From the NCBI RefSeq assembly GCF_000002985.6, contig NC_003281.10, positions 10,106,001-10,170,000 on the forward strand: a stretch of 64,000 nucleotides of DNA, read 5' to 3'. Of the stretch, positions 35,032-46,847 are shown piece after piece. The notes below the pieces were generated by a model. It ran no database searches. It was given only the letters and a program-made list of their open reading frames with translations, and was not told the DNA's origin. The position numbers were made by a program, and so were the translations under genes. Within the stretch, counting starts at the first letter, position 1; the number at the start of each line of letters is the position of its first letter. This DNA comes from Caenorhabditis elegans (lineage: Eukaryota > Nematoda > Chromadorea > Rhabditida > Rhabditidae).

Positions 35032-35478
35032 ATGCAGCTTTCAATCTTGGAGCAAGAACGCAGACACATCAAATCTCGAATGGAGAAGCTTAACGGCGAT
35101 CTAAAACAAGTCCATGAGGAGATGGAGAGCTTCAAGAGACACCACGTGAATCCAATTCTTGCCTACACCTTCATCATTTCAGTTTATCTATCTATGCTCA
35201 ATGCCACGTGTCAACAGGCAGCAAACTTCTCAGCTGCTCTTTACGAATTAAAGATTAAGTACTGCGAGGAAGTGACGAATCTAAGAGAGGTACTAGACAG
35301 GGAGGCCATTCACAATGAGGTAAGATCAATTTACTTTATTCTAGATAAAGCTTTATCTATTTTGTGAGACTTCAGCTGGCCCAGTTCAAAGTCTAACCAG
35401 GAAGTGCTTCGTCTCAATCGCAAGATAAACGAGAAAAAAATAATTGAAGTTCAAAATAAATTTATTCGAATAGTTTAA
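35032..35478 (+). CDS. Small coiled-coil protein (candidate)
   Basis: One strong exon, 35032-35319 (96 residues, phase 0), starts six bases after an ACTTTCAG acceptor. It reads as a charged helix (L-E-Q-E-R-R-H-I-K-S-R-M-E-K-L-N), a short hydrophobic stretch (I-L-A-Y-T-F-I-I-S-V-Y) and a second helix. For exon 2, the acceptor TTCAG at 35375 gives only L-A-Q-F-K-V and a stop. The acceptor CAAAG at 35391 gives S-N-Q-E-V-L-R-L-N-R-K-I-N and 28 residues before the stop at 35478, continuing the coiled coil. I do not recognise the family. It may be a degenerating copy, since the better coding frame needs the poorer splice site. Confidence 0.45.
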
Positions 35479-35587
35479 AATACTAATTATCACAGGCATA
35501 TATATAGTGTTGGTAGGGGGTGGTGGGGGCTATATTCACACTGGGATGCAAAACATTTGTGAAAAGTAATAAAAAAATTATAAATAA

Positions 35588-38500
35588 TTAATCCGATTCC
35601 GAGTGAGCAACACGTCGCTTCTTCATTTCTTGATGTTGCGTCCGCGATCCGGAATCCACGGCGTCAGCTGGACGGGGTCTGCAAAAATTGAATTTCTTGT
35701 ATTTCTTTGTGACACCACAATGCTTTTTTTTCAATTTTACGTCACAGCGCATTTCGAAAAACATTTTTCAATTAAACCGTCATTTTTTGAGAAGAGCTGT
35801 GACGTCACAGAAAATTAAAAAAAAATTTCCCATCTTTTTGGGTGCAGTGGAACGATGGGACAGCCTGACACCACCATTATAAGATAGAGTAGAGTCAAAC
35901 AATGTTTTTGCTGTAAATTACAGAAAATAAACCGTTCTTGAGTCAATTAAAAAAAAGTTTTTAATGTTTATCAAATATTTGGGTAAATAGTTTATCAATA
36001 GAATTTCATGTGATACTTGTTTTCAAAAAAGTTATTACGAGAAAACTAAATTCTGAGGATGCGTATTGCGCAAAATGTCTTGAACCAAAAACTACAGTGA
36101 CTCTTTGAACGCTTCGAATGTTTTGAACAATTTATATTCGGTAATTATGGTCTGTTTTCCGTCATTTGAAGCAAAACAATTTTTTGACTCGACTCCAACA
36201 TTAATAATGTTCCTTGATAAATAATTTATAAACTAACCTTTTCCCACTTGGGACCACAATGCCACTGTCGAATTCCTTTTCCTCGTCGTCCGATCCATAC
36301 TTTGAAGGCGATGTCTTACTCGTCGTCGGCTCATCATCATCGGAACCGGCAGCCATCTTTCCGGGAGCAGCTTTCCTTGCCGCTTTCGCAGCCCCTCGCT
36401 CAGCACGAGCTCTTGGTTTATTGATGATTTCCTCATCTGACGAAACACCATGCTGAAAAAAATAATATTAGTAATGGTAAAAACTACACGGAAAAACTTA
36501 CCTCACTCTCTGACGAGTCGCATTCCCACTCCTTCTTGCTTTTTCTCGGCTCTTGAGCTTTCTTTGGCTCTTTCTTGACGCGTTCCTTCTTTGGCTGGGA
36601 CTTCTTCTCATATTTGGCCTTGGTTGCAGCTTCCAACATCGGCTCAATACGATGTCCATCCTTGGATGGAAGGACTTCCGTGCACACATTCTTCTTGGAT
36701 CCATGTCCGGTCTTTGCGTCGGCAGCAAGCTTTTTGGCGGCATTTTTGATGCTGGCATCTTGATCAGCTTTCTCGCAAGCCTCCTGTCTGTCCAACTCAG
36801 ACACGAAGTTGTCCAGATCCTCATGCCAAAGATCTTGCCAGGTCTTCTTCTCGAGAACTCGAACCTCAGCCATCTTCTCCTCCGATTCCTTGATGAGCTT
36901 ATTCTTCTCTTCTTCCGAAAGCTTGATGAGAGCCATTCCGACAAGGTAATCGTAGTCTGATAGCTTGGTTTCAACGGCCTTCGCAGCAGAGGAAATGGCT
37001 TCGTCCTCTTCGATGGCGACAGCAGCTAGATCATCTTCGTCCAGCTCGATTTCTCCAGATTCACGAAGCTTGAGCTTTTGCTCCTCCTTCCACTTCTTCA
37101 CTGGATCAGCATCAAAACCCATTTTGATCAAATCATCGACAATGGCCACCTTCTTCTTATTCTCGAATACAATCTCTTTGTTGATCTTGGCGAGAATGAA
37201 ACGAGCCTGGTTAGTGAGACGCTTGCTCTGAGCCTGAAGAACTCCGAGGAGGTACTTCTTTCTCTGCAGGTACTTCTCTTGGCGACTATCGTAGAACTCT
37301 TGAGTAATTGCCTCTGGTGAAATGTAGGTGCGAAGACATCCGGCAGCATCGAAAAGTACCATGGAGCTCGTGCAAATGATAGATTGGAGCTGGAGCACTT
37401 GATGAAGTTCCTGACTGCGCTCCAATTCACGAAGTTTTCCTGGCACCAGCTTCACGACGAACTTAACAGTTGTATCTGTGTGAATCTCCTGGTAGTCAAC
37501 GATAACAGGCGGTTTCTTCTCGTCCGAGCTCTCCATCAATCCCTCCAAAACCTTCTCTTTGTAATCTTGAGTCCACTGTTTGATTGGCAACTCGGTGATC
37601 TCAATGGTGTTGTCATCAAGCACAGCAACTTCACCATAGCATGCAAATCGACTCGGGTCGATTTGAATGATCTTTCCGCGGAAGTTCTTGTACCATGGAG
37701 CTAAGACTTTCTGCGGCTCGCCGGCAATCAGGCGCTTGATGTTCTCGACGAGATCACGTGGATTGTAGTTGGGAATGCTTGTGGACCATCCAGTACCGAT
37801 TCCTTGAGCTCCATTGACGAGAACCATTGGAATAATCGGGCAATACCACTCTGGCTCAATACGCTGGTTTTCTTCATAGAGGAAACGCAGAACATTATCA
37901 TCGTGAGCCGGGAAGAGTGAACGAGTGACTGGCGACAGTTGAGTGAAGATGTAACGAGCTGAAGCACTGTCCTTTCCACCCTGGAGACGAGTACCGAATT
38001 GTCCGATTGGAAGAAGCAGGTTGATGTTGTTGGATCCAACGTAATCTTGAGCGAGATTCACAATTGTTCCCATAAGCGACTGTTCTCCGTGATGGTACGC
38101 AGAAATATCAGCGACAGCTCCAGCCAATTGAGCTACGTTGACCTCATGCTTGTCTGCTCTTTTGAAGCACGCAAAGAGAACCTTCCGCTGTCCTGGCCTG
38201 AAACCATCCACAAGGCATGGAATTGATCGTTCGTTGTGGAGACTCGAGAAGAAGACCAATTCGCGATTGACGAAATCTTTGAAGGTGACGAATCGAGTGT
38301 CCTTGTTGTAGAGATATTCTTCAGCAAGTCCCTGCTCCTTTCTGTCTTTCTTCTCCCTCATCCACTTCAAAAGCCAGTCTTTTCTCTCTTCAATCTTCTT
38401 CTTTGAGAAAGCCATGTCGATAGCGTTATCATCATCAGCTCCGTTGTATTTGAATCGAATACGATGACGAACCATGTCCAGGAAGTACTCCTTAGCTTCC

Positions 38501-40801
38501 TTGGCAGTCGATGTACCTAATCCCTTGTAGTACTTGATCTTATACGGCTTCCAGTTGTCCGTGTTCGTTCTCCACTCAGAGTATTCTGGGAGCGAGTAGA
38601 AGGAGACTTCTTCTTTTCCTTTGGTGGCTTCGACAATTGGAGTGATGAACTCCTCGACGAAGTTCCGTTGAATCAGTGATGGCCAGAAATGATGTAGAAA
38701 ACTGATAATGAGACCTTTGATGTGAGAGCCATCCTGATCCTGATCAGCCATGATCATCACTCATCATCAAACTCGTACTTTAAATCTCTCTGAAGTCCGA
38801 GGATCTTGATCATCGCGTTGACTTCAGCATTCTCGGCGATCTGCTTCACACTTGCGTCGCGGACATTCAGCAACTTTCCTCGGAGCGGGAAGACTCCGAA
38901 CTTGTCCCGTCCAACAACGGAAAGTCCCGAAATAGCAAGCGTTTTGGCCGAGTCTCCTTCCGTCACAATCAATGTGCACCGTTCGGAAGTTTTGGTTCCA
39001 GCTTCTTTGGCATCTTCAAGCTTTGGAATGCACTGAAATAAATGTAAATTAGAATTGAATTTTTAGTTGAGATAAATTACCTTTATTGGCGAACTTTCCG
39101 AGGCTTTTTGGACGAGATTTTCTCGGATATCTACACTAATTTCACGGGAAATTTGGCGGATCAGGCCAATTTGTAAAGCCGTTTTGCAGAATTTCTTGCT
39201 CAGAGCGCATGTGGATCCGAATCGATCGTGCCGTAGCGTCATCATTTCCTTCGTTTGCGAGTCGAACGTTGGCCACTCGATGAGACAGTTCACGAAAACC
39301 CACAAATGGTTTTCAATCTGAAAAATTTAATTTAGTCGGATTATTACTGTTATTTCATTTAAATTCGCAAAATCGATTCAAAATTTTAACTTCTTTGAAA
39401 CTAAATAAAAACATTCTCCATCTTAGTGCCCGATACTATAGAAGTATTGCGGAAATCTCTAGAAAATTTCAAAATTTGCACAATTTTCTCATTATAAAGA
39501 CACCAAGGAGCTCATATAGCTATTTTGTTTTAAATAAAAGGTCGAAAGAAAGAAAGAAATTTACCATGAATGGATCGACGTCCTTTGAAAGCTCCTGCTT
39601 GATCGAGCCCTTGAGTCTCGCAATCATCTGGTCGACAACATGGTCCACATGTCTTCCTCCTTTTGTGGTGGAAACGTTGTTAGCAAACGAAATTTGCTGG
39701 AAGCCAACGTCCGAAAGGCCAAAGCCACCTGCCAGCGATTTCCAATTTGCTCGTAGACCGTCTTCAGAGGCTCTCCTTCAAATGTGATTTGTGAAGTATA
39801 CATTTTCACGTAGTCCTCGAATCCCTTGACTGAAATCATCTCTCCATTGAGGATGACGTCTACACCTTTACAGGTTGTCGCCACGTCGTAGGCACGCCGA
39901 GCCATCAAATGGCAGATATCGTCGTCATGTTCCTTCATCTTGAACTTTGCCAGATCCGGCGAGAATGTGATCTTCGTGAAGTCTTCGTCGGTGCTCGGAA
40001 CAATCGTCGGCTCCTCATCACGCGTCATGTTGTTAATCCACGTTTGCTTGAATGCACTTTTGTAGACCCGAGATGACGTCTCACAAGTGAATTTTGTGGA
40101 GAAAATGTTGCAGAGTTTAGCTCCATATCCGTTTCGTCCTCCTATCATTGCCTTCTGATTGCCGACGAAGTTTGATGACGTGAGAAGACTTCCGAAAATG
40201 AGCTCAGGAACGAAGACTTTCTCCACTTTGTGCTGGGTGACAGGAATTCCTTTTCCGTTGTTGTATACAGAGATCTCGTTTTTCGCCCTGAAAGAAGGTA
40301 AAATTAATTTAAATTCATTTTGTGCTACGCTCTAAACTTACTTGTTGATGGTAACTCTTATCGTGTTCATCTTCCGATCTCTCTGTTTGTTGTCAGCCGC
40401 ATTCACAAGGATTTCGTCATAAATCTTGAATAGTCCCGGTACGTATGAGATGTCACGCTGCTCCAGCGTGCTCTCCTCCATGTTGTAGACCCACATCGGC
40501 GTCTTCTCGGTATGCTCGACCGAACCGATGTAGGTGTCCGGGCGAAGAAGAATGTGCTCGAGTCGGGACTTCTTTTGGTAGATATCCTCGATCGCCATTT
40601 GTTTCGAGCCACCACCTTTTTTGTCGATCGACGTGAACACATTGCGGTCCTCGTTGGCCGAAAAAAAAGCAAAATTAGATTCAAGAAAACAGAAACTCAA
40701 AAAATTAACCAACCATCATCATTCTTCGGATTCGATGATGCCTTCGCTGGTGCCTTCGTTGCCTGGGCGCCGCTTCCAGACTCACAAGTTGAGTCACTCA
40801 T
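35588..40801 (-). pseudogene. DNA topoisomerase II paralogue, disrupted
   Basis: Topoisomerase II passes one duplex through another using ATP. Exons: 40801-40711, 40657-40342, 40287-39565, 39317-39081, 39032-36502, 36452-36238, 35678-35588. Recognisable parts: the GHKL ATPase (G-G-R-N-G-Y-G-A-K-L), the TOPRIM motifs E-G-D-S-A-K and D-Q-D-Q-D-G-S-H, and the catalytic Tyr in S-A-R-Y-I-F-T-Q-L. The tail is short and charged, ending K-K-R-R-V-A-H-S-E-S-D. Three breaks are visible. The intron-1 acceptor reads TTTTTCGG instead of CAG. Exon 3 has lost one base near 39713 (A-L-A then S-D-V-G-F), and its length of 723 confirms this. A few codons are missing at about 38758, between E-F-D-D-E and M-I-M-A-D-Q, leaving stops. 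The 3' 758 codons remain open. It is probably a recent pseudogene of top-2, unless an unusual transcript bypasses the breaks. Confidence 0.8.
36055..36150. repeat. TCGTAGCGAAAACTACAG family fragment
   Basis: Inside the last intron of the topoisomerase copy: GAGGATGCGTATTGCGCAAAATGTCTTG and AAAAACTACAGTGA, one arm only. Confidence 0.55.
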
Positions 40802-41209
40802 CTGTTGAGCTCTGAAATACACGAAATTTAATTTTAAAGCAGCCGGTAGAGTACAATAAACTTGAGGATGAGAAAAGAGGGAAAAAAAAACGACGAAAAA
40901 TGAGTGAAAAAACAAAAAAAAAGGAACAACGTCGACAGACACAGGTAACCATTGGGCACTGGCAGCCACTCCTCCCGCGCAAGATGGGCGGCCAACCTCC
41001 CCTTTTTCCTTTTTGGTCTTTCCACCTCTCTCTCTCAACACACTTGGAGTCGGTCTCTCTCCTATTATGATTTAGTCAAAAACAAATGCGGGAATTTATG
41101 CAGTTTGGCACTTTGCCAAGAAACAAAAAGAACATTACAACCTCTAGAGACCTCTCGAGAAAAAAATTAATAAAGAAAAAAAGGGAAGATGGAGGACTTT
41201 GCTAAATTG
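40802..41209. other. Upstream region of the topoisomerase copy
   Basis: Moderately GC-rich 5' flanking DNA (CACTCCTCCCGCGCAAGATGGGC near 40970). Overlapping open frames on both strands show no domain. It may hold the remnant promoter. Confidence 0.4.
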
Positions 41210-41214
41210 TCAAA

Positions 41215-42110
41215 GTTTTAAGTGAAGTGCCAATTTTTGGCAAATTGTCAGATTTTTAGTGAATTGCCAGTTTTTAGTGAAATGCCAGTTTTTGAGAAAT
41301 TGGCAATTTTTTGTGAAGTGCCAATTGTTGGCAAATTGCCAAATTTCTAGTGAATTTCCATTTTTAGTGAATAGCCAGTATTTCGTAAATTGGCAAATTT
41401 TTAGTGAAATGGCAATTTTTGGCAACTTGCCGATTTTTTAGTGAAATGGCAATTTTTGGCAAATTGCCAACTTTTCAGTGAAATGACAATCTTTGGCAAA
41501 TTGCCATTTTTTAGTGAATTGCCAGTTTTTCGTAAATTGGCAAATTTTTAGTGAAATGGCAATCTTTGGCAAATTGCCAAATTTTTAGTGAAATGGCAAT
41601 TTTTGGCAAATTGTCAGATTTTTAGTGAATTGCCATTTTTTAGTGAAATGCCAGTTTTTCAGAAATTGGCAATTTTTTGTGAAGTGCCAATTGTTGGCAA
41701 ATTGCCAAATTTCTAGTGAATTTCCATTTTTAGTGAATTGTCAGTAATTTGTAAATTTGCAATTTTCTAGTGAAATGGCAATTTTTGGCAACTTGCCGAT
41801 TTTTTAGTGAAATGGCAATTTTTGGCAACTTGCCGATTTTTTAGTGAAATGGCAATTTTTGGCAAATTGCCAATTTTTTAGTGAAGTGCCAATTGTTGCA
41901 AATTGCCAAATTTCTAGTGAATTTCCATTTTTCAGTGAATTGCCAATTTTTTTTAATTGGCTATTGTTAAATAAATTGCCGATTTTTCGTAAATTGTCAA
42001 ATTTTTAGTGAAGTGCTAATTGTTGCAAATTGCCAAATTTATAGTGAAATGGCAATTTTTGCAACTTGCCTATTTTTTAGTGAATTGCCAATATTTTGTA
42101 GATGGGCACT
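41215..42110. repeat. Satellite array, unit about 34 bp
   Basis: About 25 degenerate copies of a unit built from TTTTTAGTGAAATGGCAA plus TTTTTGGCAAATTGCC. The GGCAA...TTGCC parts are self-complementary, so each unit can form a small hairpin. Confidence 0.85.
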
Positions 42111-42119
42111 TTTTCAGTG

Positions 42120-42450
42120 AGAGACAGGGATGAGCGCCAATTGCCGGTTTGCCGATTTGCCGAAAAATTTTATTTTTGGAAAATTGCCGATTTGCCGTTT
42201 GCCGGAAATGTTTAGAGAGATTTTTTTATCAGACGCGGAAACAATTAAAACTGCGGAAAAAATTCTGAATTTTTTTCCGTTTTTCTAAATATTTTCATGG
42301 AATTTGCATACTTTTCAAAATAAATGTAGGCACATTCATAGGATGTGAAATTCTGAAATTTCCAAAAAAAAGTGCAAATCCACAATTTGCCGGAAACTTT
42401 CGGCAAATTGCAGTTTTTCCGGCAAATTTGGCAAATCGGCAGTTTTGTCG
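42120..42450. repeat. TTTGCCGA-family repeat, copy 6
   Basis: GCCAATTGCCGGTTTGCCG at the left, core AGGCACATTCATAGGATG, and CGGCAAATTTGGCAAATCGG at the right. It directly follows the satellite array, whose units share the GGCAA/TTGCC words. Confidence 0.8.
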
Positions 42451-42464
42451 GTTGGAAAAGCAGA

Positions 42465-42808
42465 ACTTATATACCTGTGAAAATTGGAATTCGAAACAAA
42501 AACCTCTCTAGCGCGGCTTAAGTTTACTTTCATGTCCCACAAACTTAAAAAAAGCAAAAATAAAAATTATGGAATTCCGGAAATGTTTTGATAGATTTGG
42601 ATTCTAGATTTTTTAAAAATATTATAGGTAAGTTTGTGGGACATGAAAGTAAATTTAAGCCGCGCTAGAGAGGTTTTTGTTTCGAATTCCAATTTTCACA
42701 GGTATTTACAGGCGCAAAAAAAGCAAAAATAAAAATTATGGAATTCCGGAAATGTTTTGATAGATTTGGATTCTAGATTTTTTAAAAATATTATAGGTAA
42801 GTTTGTGG
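42465..42808. repeat. Right composite repeat array, part 1
   Basis: Same units as at 33940-34460 (GGAATTCCGGAAATG, GATAGATTTGGATTCTAGA, CAGGCGCAAAAAAAGC), here preceded by an inverted piece (ATATACCTGTGAAAATTGGA). Its end, ATAGGTAAGTTTGTGGGTAG, is identical to the left array where the topoisomerase fragment starts. Confidence 0.85.
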
Positions 42809-42991
42809 GTAGTCGGCGATAACAGGCGATTTCTTCTCGTCCGAGCTCTCCATCAATCCCTCCAAAACCTTCTCTTTGTAATCTTGAGTCCACTGTTTGA
42901 TTGGCAACTCGGTGATCTCAATGGTGTTGTCATCAAGCACAGCAACTTCACCATAGCATGCAAATCGACTCGGGTCGATTTGAATGATCTT
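42809..42991 (-). pseudogene. Topoisomerase II gene fragment B
   Basis: The same segment as the first piece of fragment A (34460-34642), identical or almost so. It is cut at GAATGATCTT and joined to the GTACC/CAGACGCGCTACAGG repeat. The left array plus fragment (about 34280-34642) and this copy (about 42625-42991) form a direct repeat of roughly 360 bases around the whole topoisomerase locus. Confidence 0.85.
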
Positions 42992-43560
42992 ACGATTTTG
43001 TACCAAGATATCAATTTTCAGACGCGCTACAGGGGTTTTTGTCTTGAATTTATTTTTTTACATACAAATGACTGCACTTTTTTGCAAAAAAAAAATTTTG
43101 GAATTTTGGGAGAATTTCTAAGAAAATGGATTGCTAATTTAGTATTATTGGTACGATTTTGTACCAAGATATCAATTTTCAGACGCGCTACAGAGGTTTT
43201 TGTCTTGAATTCCAATTTCAACAGGTATATACAGACGCAAAAAAACAAAAATAAAAATTTTGGAATTTTGGGAGAATTTCTAAGAAAATGGATTGCTAAT
43301 TTTTTTTAGTATTATTGGTACGATTTTGTACCATTATATCAATTTTCAGACGCGCTACAGGGGTTTTTGTCTTGAATTCCAATTTCAACAGGTATATACA
43401 GGCGCAAAAAAACAAAAATAAAAATTTTGGAATTTTGGGAGAATTTCTATGAAAATGAATTGCTAATTTTTTTAAAGTATTATGGAGTACGATTCTGGGT
43501 CGATTCTGGGTCAGAAATTTCATTTGGGCCCTGCTAGAGGCGATTTGGTCTTCAATTCAT
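42992..43560. repeat. Right composite repeat array, part 2
   Basis: At least three tandem units with GGTACGATTTTGTACCA, CAGACGCGCTACAGGGG and TTGGGAGAATTTCTA, matching the first unit type of the left array (33615-33940). Confidence 0.8.
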
Positions 43561-43689
43561 TTTTTTACATACATATGACTGCACTTTTTTGCAAAAAAAA
43601 ATTTCGGATTTCGGAAAAAAAAAATTGTTCGATTCCCAAAAGTTTTTAAACAATTATTGCCGAAAAACTTTTGAAAAAACCAGCAAATA

Positions 43690-43880
43690 CCGAAATCATC
43701 AATCGCCGAAATTGCCAATTGGAAAAGTTTTCAGAAACTGGCAACTACCAAAATTGCCAAAAATTTCTGAAACCAGCAATTGCCGAAATCACCAATCGCC
43801 AAAATTGCCGATTGGCAAAAGTTTCAGAAACTGGCAATTACCAAAATTTCCAAAAAATTTTTTCAAAAACCAGATTTTTA
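43690..43880. repeat. Short tandem repeat of AATTGCCGA/AAACTGGCAA units
   Basis: AATCGCCGAAATTGCCAATTGG and TTCAGAAACTGGCAACTACC occur twice in slightly altered form with a period of about 75 bases. Confidence 0.6.
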
Positions 43881-44679
43881 AACTCATCGGAGTTCAAATA
43901 ACAAAGTCTAGGAAAAAAAAGATAAATTAAGAGGCAGTTTGCATTTGCAGAATCAGCAGAAAGAGCAGCAGACTCTGAGAAATTTACATTCAAATTGCAA
44001 TTTCAAAAATATTTTTCTATTATTTTTGGAAAAAACATCCGGCGGTTGCTCTCTAATCGAAACATTGGTCTAGTGACGCGACAGAAGCTCGTTTTTTCTC
44101 CACGTGCGGCGGCACTTTACAACTTTTTGGATCAAGTTTCTAACTGCGTCATTTTTTGAAATATTTTCTTCGAAAACTATTTATTTTCCAGAATCTTACA
44201 GGAAGCTAACTCCATAAATATTACGGAACCACAATTTGCCAAAAAATTTTATATTCGTTAGTTGCCTAGTTTGTCCAATTTTTTTTGAATTTGCCAACTG
44301 TGAATATAGATTACCTTCCCTGCTCTGCTTGCATGATCACTAAAAAACTACGCCAGGTGAAATAAATTTGTGTTTTTCAAATTTTTATATTTCGTATAGT
44401 GTGTATAAATTTTGATTTTTAAAAAAATGCCAAATGTACAGATACTTTTGCATAAACCGCGGGGGAAGCATTTTATGACCCGGAAATGGTATAAAATTGG
44501 AAGAAAATTGAATTGAAACGAATTTATTTGGTTTTTCAGACAATTTTCCTGCTGTAGAATTGTGGATGCAGTTTTGGTTTCAGAAACTTTATTAGAGAGC
44601 TGCTTAAATTACTGCAATTATCAAATCTTTAATATTGCATCTTGTGAATAACTATTTTAATTTTCTTCGGAGTAAACGT

Positions 44680-44825
44680 GGTGCCAGTCTGTTACATCGC
44701 GGCTTGATCTACAAAAAATGCGGGAATTTAGCACGCTTTTAACCATGCAAAATCAGTTTTGAAGTCTGCGTCTAAATTCCCGCATTTTTCGGAGATCAAC
44801 GGGACATTCTGACACCACGTGGAAT
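44680..44825. repeat. GTGGTGCCAGxCTGT...AATGCGGGAA palindrome, copy 1
   Basis: GTGGTGCCAGTCTG, GGCTTGATCTACAAAAAATG and CGGGAATTT at the left are mirrored by AAATTCCCGCATTTTTCGG, GATCAACGGG and TCTGACACCACG at the right. Confidence 0.8.
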
Positions 44826-45244
44826 TGCTCAGAAAACCTTTCAGCTATTATTTCCGGTACACACGCACCCATTCTCTAAGAGGGCGGAGTCAAGAGGATT
44901 TAGAGAAAAATGACTCGGCTTAAGCAAGAATAGCTGGCCAGTGTAGGTATTCATGATTTGTCATTTTTTACTCAAGTCACGAGTTGTGAATGCAGGTGTA
45001 GGAGTTGATATGCTAAGAATGAGTTCACTCCGCCTATGTTTTATTTTTTTTCAATTTAATTATTATTTTCATTCGAAAAGCGGTCTGAAAGCGGTCTTCT
45101 CTGAAATAAATAATCACTTTATGTTTTTTAATACTCAAAATAATGTCGCGAGCTTCAAAAAATGTCAAAAAAATTTATAATTTTCAGACTTTTTTTTTCG
45201 AATTTACAGCCATTTCCATAACCCGAAATTTCGCGATTTTTGTC

Positions 45245-45330
45245 TAAAAGTTTCTGTACCCGGTCTCGACACGATCAATGTTAAATTTGAAAGATTACTG
45301 TAGTTCCCAATTCTAAGTCGGCGAATTTTT
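45245..45330. repeat. GGTCTCGACACGA repeat fragment
   Basis: TACCCGGTCTCGACACGATC followed by AAAGATTACTGTAGTTCCC: one arm of the GGTCTCG family. A second fragment at 58770-58880 begins identically. Confidence 0.65.
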
Positions 45331-46847
45331 GTTACAATTTTTATACAAAGTTTCCTCCCGTTTCCCCAAAATTTGAAGAAAATTGATTCTAACAAAATTA
45401 TTGGAAAACAAAAAAATCCGAAAAAGCGACGATTGACATTTTTTACATTAAAAATTTGAATATTTTTTTAATGAAAAAATCACAAAATTTCGCATCTGGG
45501 TAATACCAGCTTTAAATAAATTTTTTTATGATTTAAAAATAGTAGGGGTATTCAAGCCTGAAATCTGAATTTCTTAAGCCTAAACTTTCCTAAGCTATCA
45601 CTCAAAAATTTTGCAAACATCTGATAAGCAGAAACCTAGAAAGAACTTTATTTCTCCAAAATAAAATCTCTCTAATTTTCCCGTTCAGTTTCCCAAAGCA
45701 TTCCCAAGGTCGTCTACCAAAGTTTCTTCTTGTGTTTTGGTAAAAGGACATATGTTAGTGAAACCATTGAAAAATAAAAAGTGCTCTAGAACATTCTAAT
45801 CACCATTTGAGTCGCTTCTGTTCCGTGATGCTTCTTCTTCTTCTCTCGTCTAGTCGTCGTGCATTTGCTCCTCTTCTTTCCTTCCGTTACTACTTTTTCC
45901 TTGTCCCCCCATTTTCCTCCTTCCATCTTTTCCTCGTCCCCACCCTCCTCTCCATCCCCCACAGCAACACACCCTCCCCTTTTTTCATTTGCTCATTTGG
46001 CGCCCCGGCTTCTCAGTAAAAAGCTCCGCCTCCCAACTTTCATTCTGGTTTACCAAGTGGCCCGAGAGACGGAGACTTTCAGATATTTTTGAGCTTTGAA
46101 ACTTTTTTCCCATTATTTCGCCGTTGCATCTTCTCGAGTTTAAAGTGATTTTGCGTGCGGGTGGGGAGGTCTCTTCTGTTCTGCTCGATTTTCAAAGGTC
46201 TCATATCTCTCACTTTGATTCTCACACCAGTGTATTCAAAGGGCAGTGTTCCAAAGTTTTATTTGTCATTTTTTCCCCTGTGTTTCCTCCAGTAAAATAT
46301 ATTGAGTATTTGCTTGTCTACTCCATACGATCGTTTAAAAATTCTATTCATTTTAAATAGTCATTTACATACTTTTTCCTATATATCCCATATACTCATA
46401 TAAGTTTTATAAAAATCGAAAAAAAAAAACGAATTTTTGACCATTACAGTTAATTTGATATGTGACCATTAGGCTCGATAACGTTACCATTGTGCTCATT
46501 GTGCTCGATGAGCCATTGAGCCAATTTTCGAGAAATTTTTTGACGGGAAAAAAATTAAGAAAATCGCCCCACAAAATGGTGTTAAACCTCTAGAAATTAA
46601 TATTTTTTGAATGCCTGATATGGATTTGAAGCTCCGACAAAATATGTATTAGCCACATAAAACCCATTTTTAATTATATATTTTCACATACTGAAATTTT
46701 ACAATTTCTCAAAAAAAGCGAATGAACTGTACATACTTGATCTTGATTTAAAAAAAAAATTTTTGAAGTCTCGCCATAAATTGCCTCTTTTCAGACCCAA
46801 TAAACCCATAATCTGTAATACTGGAACTACAACAAGAATACGGTACA

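Larger units (their letters stand above)
43890..46847. other. Intergenic region upstream of nac-3
   Basis: No gene was recognised. Repeats at 44680-44825 and 45245-45330 are listed apart. 45800-46060 is strongly pyrimidine-rich (CTTCTTCTTCTTCTC and TTTCCTCGTCCCCACCCTCC) and could be a promoter or 5' leader of nac-3. Confidence 0.45.

Noticed and set aside
36553-36960. Plus-strand frame of 135 codons
   Set aside because: Antisense shadow of the conserved topoisomerase coding sequence.
41210-42110. Regular repeats as a possible CRISPR array
   Set aside because: Units are adjacent and degenerate without unique spacers, and the DNA is eukaryotic.
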